Source of the DNA: Shewanella avicenniae
Lineage (GTDB): Bacteria > Pseudomonadota > Gammaproteobacteria > Enterobacterales > Shewanellaceae
DNA: 64,000 nucleotides
Assembly (NCBI RefSeq): GCF_017354945.1
Contig: NZ_CP071503.1
Coordinates: forward strand, 3,472,001-3,536,000
Direction: 5' to 3'
Of this stretch, positions 58,162 through 64,000 are shown in pieces; positions within the stretch are counted from its first letter, which is position 1; every line of letters starts with the position of its first letter. Under the pieces are notes generated by a model, which was not told where the DNA came from, ran no database searches, and worked only from the letters and a program-made list of their open reading frames with translations. The translations under genes were made by a program, and so were the position numbers.

Positions 58162-59703
58162 ATGACCCAGATTAAACCCAAATTACTCGCGTTAGCTGTC
58201 GCGGCATTATTACCAGTAATGGCACAAGCCCATCAGGTCAGCATTCAAGTGGATGCCAGCCAACAAGGGCCGGTGATCAACCGCGATATCTACGGCCAAT
58301 TTGCCGAGCATTTAGGCCATGGGATTTATGGCGGTTTATGGGTCGGTAAAGACTCAACTATTCCAAACACCAAAGGCTTTCGTAACGACGTACTGCAAGC
58401 GCTAAAAGCGATCAAGGTGCCGTTAGTGCGTTGGCCCGGTGGCTGTTTTGCCGATGAATATCATTGGCGTGAAGGGATCGGTGCCCAGAATGAGCGACCA
58501 ACTAAAGTGAATACCCACTGGGGCGGCGTTGAAGAAACCAACGCTGTGGGCACTCACGAATTTTTTGACTTGGTCGAATTGCTGGGCGCCGAAGCCTACA
58601 TCAACGGTAACTTAGGCACAGGTACGCCACAGGAGATGGCCGAGTGGTTGGAGTATATGACCTCCGACAAAAACTCCAGCCTCGCCAATGAGCGCCGCGC
58701 CAATGGCCGTGAAGCACCGTTTGAAATCGCCTACTTTGGCGTGGGTAACGAAGCCTGGGGCTGCGGTGGCAATATGCGTCCTGAGTACTACTCAGATCTG
58801 TATCGTCACTACGCCACCTTCTTAAAAACCCCGCCGGGCAAAATGCCTAAATTGGTGGCCAGCGGTGGTGATACCTCAGATACCAAATGGACTGACGTCC
58901 TCAGCAGCCATATTCCGCTGCGAATGATGGACGGCATCAGCTACCATTTTTATACCCTGCCCAAAGACGACTGGCAGGATAAAGGCGATGCCTTGAACTT
59001 CAGCGAACATGAGTGGTTTACCACCATGGAACGCACCTATCGCATGGAAAAATACGTGACCGACAACATCGCCAAACTGGACAAAAACGATCCAGACGGC
59101 AAGCTCGGTTTCTACGTGGATGAATGGGGCACTTGGTTTAACCCAGAGCCCGGCCGTGAACCCGGCTTCCTCTACCAACAAAACTCCATGCGTGATGCGG
59201 TGGTTGCCGCGGTCAACTTCAACATCTTCCATGAGCATGCTGATCGCGTCCGTATGACCAGTATCGCCCAGATGGTGAACGTGCTGCAGGCGATGATCCT
59301 CACCGACGACGACAAAATGGTACTAACACCGACCTACCATGTGTATGACATGTACAAGGTGTTCCAAGATGCCACCAGCATTCCATTCACTATCAAGGCG
59401 GATAAATACGCCGAAGAGGGTAAGAGTGTGCCTGCGGTGACAGCATCTGTGGCCAAAGGTACTGATGGCAAACTTTATCTGGCACTGGTCAACTTAGATC
59501 CGTCTGAGTCAGCCAGCGTCAAACTCGCACTTAAAGGTGTCAAAGCCAGCAAAGCGGTCGGACAAATCCTTACCGCCGACAAAATGGATGCCCATAACAG
59601 CTTTGATAAACCTTCGCAGGTAAAACCTGCCCGTTACAGTTCTTCCCTGGATGAGCTTTCACTGCCAGCTAAATCAGTGGTGGTGGCCGAGCTTATCCCC
59701 TAA
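58162..59703 (+). CDS. GH51 alpha-L-arabinofuranosidase with signal peptide
   Basis: This 513-residue enzyme releases terminal alpha-L-arabinofuranose. The GH51 acid/base Glu is in YFGVGNEAWGCGG and the nucleophile Glu in FYVDEWGTWF; RWPGGCFADEYHWR and the C-terminal beta-sandwich are also typical. An N-terminal signal peptide (LLALAVAALLPVMAQA) directs it out of the cytoplasm, whereas many GH51 enzymes are intracellular. It is the second gene of the GH43-GH51 operon and is followed by a terminator. Confidence 0.94.
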   Translation: MTQIKPKLLALAVAALLPVMAQAHQVSIQVDASQQGPVINRDIYGQFAEHLGHGIYGGLWVGKDSTIPNTKGFRNDVLQALKAIKVPLVRWPGGCFADEYHWREGIGAQNERPTKVNTHWGGVEETNAVGTHEFFDLVELLGAEAYINGNLGTGTPQEMAEWLEYMTSDKNSSLANERRANGREAPFEIAYFGVGNEAWGCGGNMRPEYYSDLYRHYATFLKTPPGKMPKLVASGGDTSDTKWTDVLSSHIPLRMMDGISYHFYTLPKDDWQDKGDALNFSEHEWFTTMERTYRMEKYVTDNIAKLDKNDPDGKLGFYVDEWGTWFNPEPGREPGFLYQQNSMRDAVVAAVNFNIFHEHADRVRMTSIAQMVNVLQAMILTDDDKMVLTPTYHVYDMYKVFQDATSIPFTIKADKYAEEGKSVPAVTASVAKGTDGKLYLALVNLDPSESASVKLALKGVKASKAVGQILTADKMDAHNSFDKPSQVKPARYSSSLDELSLPAKSVVVAELIP

Positions 59704-59732
59704 AACTTAGTGTCCGCATTGCCGAAAGGGTC

Positions 59733-59760
59733 GGGGAATCGTTTGATTCCCCATTTTTTT
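59733..59760 (+). terminator. Terminator of the GH43-GH51 operon
   Basis: A perfect 8-bp stem (GGGGAATC / GATTCCCC) with a GTTT loop is followed by seven T residues. Confidence 0.88.
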
Positions 59761-59826
59761 GGCCAAATTTAGCCGCTGTTACTCATGAGTTGGCCTTGGT
59801 GGACGCCACGACAGGTTACCTTGCAA

Positions 59827-60207
59827 TTACTGTCCCGCTGGCGGTTGCCACAACTCCACTTTATTGCCATCGCAATCGAGCACCCAACCAAATTTGCCAA
59901 ATTCTGATGACTCAGTTTCATCCAGCACCTCACAGCCTTCAGCACGCAGTGCCGCCAGTAGTTGCTCCAGATCCGCAACCCGAAAGTTGAGCATAAACGG
60001 CACATTGCTCGGCGCCATTTTGTCAGAATCAGCCGCAAACACACTCCAGATGGTCATGCCCGGCGCACTGCCCTCGCCGCCCCACTGAAATACCGCCCCG
60101 CCCCAATCGGCCACATCTAAGCCAAGATGATCGCGATACCAGTTAGCGATCCGCTGCGGATCGGCCGATTTAAAGAAAATACCGCCAATTCCTGTTACCC
60201 GTTGCAT
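59827..60207 (-). CDS. VOC/glyoxalase-family protein
   Basis: This 126-residue protein has the paired beta-alpha-beta-beta-beta pattern of the vicinal oxygen chelate fold. It starts with RVTGIGGIFFKSADPQRIANWYRDHLGLDV and ends with WVLDCDGNKVELWQPP, where the late Glu is a usual metal ligand. Members include glyoxalases, dioxygenases and resistance proteins; the reaction here is unknown. It faces the GH51 gene and does not appear to belong to the arabinan unit. Confidence 0.88.
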   Translation of the reverse strand: MQRVTGIGGIFFKSADPQRIANWYRDHLGLDVADWGGAVFQWGGEGSAPGMTIWSVFAADSDKMAPSNVPFMLNFRVADLEQLLAALRAEGCEVLDETESSEFGKFGWVLDCDGNKVELWQPPAGQ

Positions 60208-60251
60208 AGCATCGCCTCCATGATGTTTAAGACGCTGTATCTATAATGTTA

Positions 60252-60289
60252 AAAGCCAGTCTCGATGGTGTTTAAAGCCAGTCTCGATG
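60252..60289. repeat. 22-bp tandem direct repeat, two copies
   Basis: AAAGCCAGTCTCGATG occurs at 60252-60267 and 60274-60289, a period of 22 bp, and a degenerate third unit may follow. It lies just upstream of the VOC gene start. Confidence 0.7.
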
Positions 60290-60418
60290 ACGTTTTCAAG
60301 TGAGTCTGCCGCGCCCGCCCCACTCATCGGCCAGTCGCCCAGCATTTATCAGCTAAAACTCAAGCTAACGGCCTATCTATAGCATTGCTAAGTCGCTACG
60401 CCAATGAGATATGACGCC

Positions 60419-60496
60419 ATTGTCATTGTCATTGTCATTGTCATTGCCATTGCTATTGCTATTGCTATTGCTATTGCTATTGCTATTGTCATCGTC
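60419..60496. repeat. Hexanucleotide microsatellite, 13 units
   Basis: The array consists of four ATTGTC units, one ATTGCC, six ATTGCT, one ATTGTC and one ATCGTC. It lies in a 507-bp gap between the VOC gene and the next small gene. Several frames stay open through it on both strands and would code for alternating Ile/Val/Ala or Leu/Ser, but this follows from the repeat itself. I do not call a gene here. Confidence 0.92.
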
Positions 60497-60714
60497 AGAG
60501 CAGCGCACGGCGACCAATACTCAATCAAGCCAAACATGGGTGGCGCGGTTGTTCGGCCATCAGCGTTGCCCTGCATGCAATCAATTCTGGCGCACGCGAA
60601 CACGCAATTATTTGGCCAAAATACTTATGATGAAATCGAGTTAGCGTTAGCCATTGACCCAGTTAGCCCGATACGACAAAGTTAACGCTCCTTTGATGAT
60701 GCATGGAATAATTT

Positions 60715-61062
60715 ATGGCAATGGATGACTGCGAGTGCATGCAGCCACGTCAGCTTGCGTGTGAAAGCCAAGGCGAATTTATTGGTGTTGATATGAGCAA
60801 CAGTCGCTACGGCGATGTATGGCGCTATCAATGCCCACAATGCCAGCAACAATGGTTGTTCTACCGCGTAGAATATCCGTCATTCAGCCAATCTGGCCGA
60901 TGGTTTCGCGCCTTATTGGATGCGTCGCTTGCCCTCGACAGCATTACACCCGCCGATGCCGAAACCCTGCTTAACCGTGCCAGCTACCGCATCGTCGGCG
61001 GCAGCTATTATCAGTCAGCTGGCATCGTTATTCGTGGTGAAACTACTCTGCCGTTTGATTAA
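60715..61062 (+). CDS. Small protein with a CxxC motif
   Basis: This 115-residue protein has a CECMQ segment near the N-terminus and YQCPQCQQQWLFYRVEYP around residues 39-56, where CPQC could form half of a metal site. The second half (LLNRASYRIVGGSYYQSAG) is not recognised. GGAA eight bases before the ATG supports the start. I do not know its function; it seems a real small gene by composition and length. Confidence 0.65.
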   Translation: MAMDDCECMQPRQLACESQGEFIGVDMSNSRYGDVWRYQCPQCQQQWLFYRVEYPSFSQSGRWFRALLDASLALDSITPADAETLLNRASYRIVGGSYYQSAGIVIRGETTLPFD

Positions 61063-61239
61063 GCCTGCCGTTTGGTTACAGCTCTCTCCCGTTTGATTAA
61101 CCAACCTTGCAGGTCAACAACTCAGCACCCAGCCCAATGCCAGCGCGCGGCACAACCACGTTATTGGCACTTTAATCAGCGCCTATTCGGAGTACACTGA
61201 ATACGAGAATTTGCCCAGCAAACGCGATAGGGAAGCACC

Positions 61240-61458
61240 ATGGTATTGATCGAAATTGTTGTCATCATCATCGTCGGCTTAATCATCTTTAAATTCATTG
61301 ATGGATACAGCCAACAAAAGGCTGCCGCCAGTGAAATCGCCGAGCAGAATCAGCGCTTGCAACAAGAGTTAGATGATATTAAAGCGCGATTGCGTAACCT
61401 TGAGAGTATCGTGATTGATGATGATTTTGATATTAAAAGGAAAATGAAGGATTTATAG
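61240..61458 (+). CDS. Small membrane-anchored coiled-coil protein, PspB-like
   Basis: This 72-residue protein has one N-terminal membrane helix (VLIEIVVIIIVGLIIFKFI) followed by a charged coiled coil (EIAEQNQRLQQELDDIKARLRNLESIVID). The layout is that of phage-shock protein B, including a final LxxLESIV-like segment. No pspA or pspC lies nearby, so it is an orphan and its role is uncertain. GGGAAG precedes the ATG. Its stop codon overlaps the first hairpin of the array that follows. Confidence 0.72.
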   Translation: MVLIEIVVIIIVGLIIFKFIDGYSQQKAAASEIAEQNQRLQQELDDIKARLRNLESIVIDDDFDIKRKMKDL

Positions 61459-61732
61459 CTGCGAACGCAGCTGAGGTTTTGGCTGACGCCAAGGTCTGGT
61501 GTTGTTTGAAAGTTGGCACTTTCATCTGCCAACTATTTTATGGCTTGCGCCATACCAAGCTGCGCTTGGCCTTTATGGCTTGCAGCCATTGCAACCTACG
61601 GTTGTGAAAGATTTATCACTGCGTGATAGCAAACTTCGTTTGCCAAAGTCGTGGAACTACTCGTTCCACACCAGAGCCAAGGGGCGATGCTCGTCCCTCG
61701 CCCCTTGGAACCCCGACGACGCCCCGACGTCG
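61457..61732. repeat. Array of about twelve different short hairpins
   Basis: Consecutive inverted repeats with perfect arms are found at 61457-61472 (AGCTGCG arms), 61479-61492 (TTGGC), 61508-61523 (GAAAGT), 61539-61554 (TATGGC), 61555-61569 (CCAAGC), 61575-61589 (ATGGCT), 61592-61604 (CAACC), 61614-61628 (TATCAC), 61629-61643 (GCAAAC), 61651-61669 (GTGGAAC), 61677-61708 (11-bp CCAAGGGGCGA) and perhaps 61714-61732 (CGACG). Arms differ from hairpin to hairpin, but five in a row have a TNC triloop. No protein-coding gene is evident. Confidence 0.85.
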
Positions 61733-61853
61733 CGAAACGCTACGGCGCTTCTGGTTTGCCATTTTCGCAAATCGCTCTGATTCGGAATCCATTCCTCACC
61801 ATCGCTTCTCGGTATCCATCCCTCGATTGCTCAATGGCTGCCCAACGCTCCTT

Positions 61854-61862
61854 CGCCGCGCC
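61854..61862. repeat. Left target-site duplication of the IS10-type element
   Basis: CGCCGCGCC directly before the left end is repeated exactly after the right end at 63188-63196. Nine bases is the duplication length made by IS10. Confidence 0.92.
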
Positions 61863-63187
61863 CTAAGGAATCCCCTCATAATAGCGAAGTCTTTCAATAA
61901 GATAGACACGCATGGAGCGATTTGATCTAATTCATTTCGCCAAAAACCAACTAGAACTACACTCCATGCGTGATGTGACTATCTTACATGATCTTCTTAA
62001 GAATCAATGCCCTAAAATTCACCAGAAGCGACTTAATTCATTAATGATTGCTGTGCAATCATTACTTGAAGGACAGCGACTGTCCTTAACCGAGTTAGGA
62101 CGAAATATTACTGGGCGAGTCGCCGCGAAACATAACATCAAACGCATAGACCGACTGCTTGGAAATCCCGCTTTGCATCAAGAGCGACTCGATATCTATC
62201 GTTGGCATGCACACCTTCTTTGTGGCGCCAACCCAATGCCTATAATTCTGGTTGATTGGTCAGATGTGCGAGACAAAGTGCGGCATCTCACCTTGCGGGC
62301 ATCAGTGAGTTTCGAGGGGCGCTCAGTCATTATTTATGAACGTGTTTTTGCTTCTGCCGACCATAACTCACCAGTGAAAAGTCACGCGCCTTTTATCAAA
62401 GAGCTCGCAACAATCCTACCGCCTAACTGTTGTCCGCTGATTGTGACCGATGCAGGCTATGGCAATTCATGGTTTAGAATTATTGAAGCACAAGGATGGT
62501 TTTGGCTCGGCCGAGTGCGCGGGCATATCGGCTTTAAACCATTCGGTAGTAAGCAATGGCATAGCAATAAGTCCTTCTATCCATCGGCTAACACTAAAGC
62601 TCGCTGTTTGGGTTTTGGTGAGCTAAGCAAACGAAATCCAATTTATGCCACCCTGCATTTATACAAGGCTAATGCTAAAGGCCGTAAAGACGTACGTTCA
62701 TACACGGCAGGACGTAACCATACATCCCAAGAAAGTTATCGCCTCGGAGCTAAGGAGCCATGGCTCTTAGCGACCAATCTCCCTGCTCAAGCCATGACAT
62801 CTAAACAGCTCGTTAATATTTACGCCAAACGTATGCAAATAGAGGAAACTTTCCGTGATATGAAGAGCTCACAATACGGGCTAGGCTTGCGTCATAGCAA
62901 TACGAGATGTGCTAAGCGTTTCGATATCTTAATGCTGATCGTAATGTTGGCTGAATGGACGCTACGATTGTTAGGGATGATAGCGACAAAACACAATTGG
63001 ACACGTGAGTTTCAGGCTAACACGACGCGTCACCGGAGAGTGCTATCGTTGATCCGCTTAGGCCGAGAGGTACGAAAACGCAGGCGAGATTACCCCATTA
63101 GTAGCGAAGACATAAGGTGGGCAATAAGGCATTACATCATGCAAGTTCATCACATGGGAATGCCTAAATTATGAGGGGATCCCCCAG
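61863..63187 (+). mobile_element. Intact IS10-group (IS4 family) insertion sequence
   Basis: The 1325-bp element is bounded by 20-bp imperfect terminal inverted repeats that share ATCCCCTCATAAT (61870-61882 and, inverted, 63168-63180); the outer seven bases differ at three positions. This inner block is the same as I remember for the end of IS10. A perfect 9-bp duplication CGCCGCGCC flanks it. It carries one complete transposase gene, so it may be active. It has inserted in the far end of the hairpin-rich region. Confidence 0.95.
61912..63174 (+). CDS. IS10-group transposase
   Basis: This 420-residue DDE transposase is similar throughout to the Tn10/IS10 protein as I remember it, for example RLLGNPALHQERLDIYRWHA. 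Catalytic residues are Asp in ILVDWSDVRD, Asp in IVTDAGYG and Glu in the YREK signature YAKRMQIEETFRDMK, which has the exact Y-2-R-3-E-6-K spacing of the IS4 family. No frameshift or internal stop is present. It should catalyse cut-and-paste transposition of its own element. Confidence 0.96.
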   Translation: MERFDLIHFAKNQLELHSMRDVTILHDLLKNQCPKIHQKRLNSLMIAVQSLLEGQRLSLTELGRNITGRVAAKHNIKRIDRLLGNPALHQERLDIYRWHAHLLCGANPMPIILVDWSDVRDKVRHLTLRASVSFEGRSVIIYERVFASADHNSPVKSHAPFIKELATILPPNCCPLIVTDAGYGNSWFRIIEAQGWFWLGRVRGHIGFKPFGSKQWHSNKSFYPSANTKARCLGFGELSKRNPIYATLHLYKANAKGRKDVRSYTAGRNHTSQESYRLGAKEPWLLATNLPAQAMTSKQLVNIYAKRMQIEETFRDMKSSQYGLGLRHSNTRCAKRFDILMLIVMLAEWTLRLLGMIATKHNWTREFQANTTRHRRVLSLIRLGREVRKRRRDYPISSEDIRWAIRHYIMQVHHMGMPKL

Positions 63188-63196
63188 CGCCGCGCC
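63188..63196. repeat. Right target-site duplication of the IS10-type element
   Basis: CGCCGCGCC, identical to the left copy at 61854-61862. Confidence 0.92.
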
Positions 63197-63285
63197 GAGG
63201 GGTTATCGGAGTCGCCTGAAAATTGTGTGTTGACCAAATTTAAATTGGCGGCTATAGCCTTTCAATTAACGCCGTAAACGCCTGA

Positions 63286-64000
63286 TTATCTTTTTTTACC
63301 TGCATCTTTGGCTAATGCAAATATACCTAACATTGAACTAGACAACACTTTTCGCTCGTGTGATTCCTCAAGTTTATCCGCAGTGTATTTTCCACTGGCG
63401 GCCAATGCTAAAGGGATAGCAGCCCCTAAAAAAGGAGCCAAAGCTGGAACCATAGTTACAGCAAGACCTCCGCCTGCTATCAAAGCCGATTTCATGTGCT
63501 TTGCTTTATACTTCCCATTTAATATCTCTACTTCTTTTTGATGTGTAGCGATTAGTGACTCTACATGTGAGCATACTTCTGCAGCAGTGTAGTCAAGATC
63601 CTCAATTTTTACCGTTGGAAGACTAGTTATAAATCCTCTAAGATCATTCCTAAATTTGACGTTCTCATCACTCTTTCTAAGTTCAATTATTTGCTCATCG
63701 TTAATGTTTGCCAAATAATCCAATCGACTATTGGTCAATGCCGAAATAGCTGTATTAAGAATCTGATCGGAGCCCGATAATTCAAAAACCCTTGAATTAT
63801 CCATTCGGCTTAAAAGGGAGAAATAATGAGCTTGAGCAGGTATGCACAATAATGGATTGCTGTTCAGCTCATTAGAATTTTCAAATAAGTGAAATTGCGG
63901 TTGAATGCGTTCCATTATCCCATTTAAAACAATTTGACCTTCCGACGCATGAGCGAGCATTTCATTAAATTCTGCAGTTCTCCACAGCTCTGCCTCTTCT
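63286..64000 (-). CDS. Unknown protein with C-terminal hydrophobic hairpin, partial
   Basis: The frame is open to the window edge: 13 further codons upstream of the ATG at 63960 read without a stop, so the true start is probably outside. The visible ~238 residues include a helical soluble region, an NGKYKAKHMKSA basic segment, then a Gly/Ala-rich hydrophobic stretch (ALIAGGGLAVTMVPALAPFLGAAIPLALAA) that could form two membrane helices, and a basic tail ending AGKKR. I do not recognise the family. AT content is higher than in the core genes to the left, which together with the adjacent IS suggests an accessory region. Confidence 0.65.
   Translation of the reverse strand, partial: EEAELWRTAEFNEMLAHASEGQIVLNGIMERIQPQFHLFENSNELNSNPLLCIPAQAHYFSLLSRMDNSRVFELSGSDQILNTAISALTNSRLDYLANINDEQIIELRKSDENVKFRNDLRGFITSLPTVKIEDLDYTAAEVCSHVESLIATHQKEVEILNGKYKAKHMKSALIAGGGLAVTMVPALAPFLGAAIPLALAASGKYTADKLEESHERKVLSSSMLGIFALAKDAGKKR

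Noticed and set aside
60404..60685. Open frames through the hexanucleotide repeat, including an Ile/Val/Ala-rich possible membrane protein
   Set aside because: Several frames on both strands are kept open by the repeat itself, so openness is no evidence of coding.
61457..61732. Hairpin array considered as a CRISPR array or integron attC cluster
   Set aside because: There is no constant direct repeat with equal spacers, no cas or integrase gene, and no conserved attC core sites; arms differ in every unit.
61499..61925. Overlapping open frames in the hairpin region
   Set aside because: Three frames are open at once, none has a family feature, and the inverted repeats explain the base pattern.

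Overview
The window looks like a chromosomal segment of a Shewanella-type marine gammaproteobacterium. The pointers are a fused multidomain acetyl-CoA carboxylase-like gene beside a stand-alone EF-G gene, ArcA, a MetJ-type operator in front of metK, a lysine riboswitch in front of lysC, and TonB-dependent receptors with the plug style common in that genus. The genus is inferred from gene content and remembered gene order; no database search was possible.

Positions 1-31600 are mostly housekeeping. They hold the end of an NhaC-type antiporter, a membrane protein and an RsuA-family pseudouridine synthase. A leftward tkt-epd-pgk-fba carbon cluster follows, then metK under a MetJ operator, arcA, a DUF3293-like protein, lysC with promoter and riboswitch, EF-G, and the 1519-residue carboxylase with a divergent LysR gene. 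Next come a pyroglutamyl-peptidase-like exported protein whose catalytic Cys position is Ser, sprT, rsmE-gshB-alkaline phosphatase, rsmC, a DUF342 protein with a small overlapping partner, an M50 protease and a pirin.

Positions 31667-59703 form a pentose/arabinan utilisation locus. It encodes an SMP-30 lactonase, a TauE/SafE permease, a XylB-like sugar 1-dehydrogenase, a FadR-type GntR regulator, a sodium/sugar symporter, a GH43 endo-arabinanase, a GH127/GH146 enzyme with a GPH-type sugar transporter, three paralogous TonB-dependent receptors, a GH43-LamG lipoprotein, a GH43 and an exported GH51 arabinofuranosidase. A 13-bp palindrome-like motif, best copy ATTGTATTACAAT, lies upstream of ten transcription units here and has the form expected for a FadR-family operator. 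The proposed logic is: surface cleavage of arabinan by the lipoprotein, receptor import of oligosaccharides, periplasmic trimming by GH43/GH51/GH127, and inner-membrane uptake of arabinose by the symporters. Part of an oxidative pentose route may follow. No araBAD genes and no sugar-acid dehydratase are present, so the rest of catabolism must lie elsewhere.

Positions 59800-64000 are accessory. They hold a VOC protein, a hexanucleotide repeat, two small proteins (one PspB-like), and a dense array of about a dozen different short hairpins. An intact IS10-type element with a perfect 9-bp target duplication sits in the far end of the hairpin region, and an unknown membrane-associated protein is cut by the window edge. 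The hairpin array and the shared operator set are the two most notable observations.
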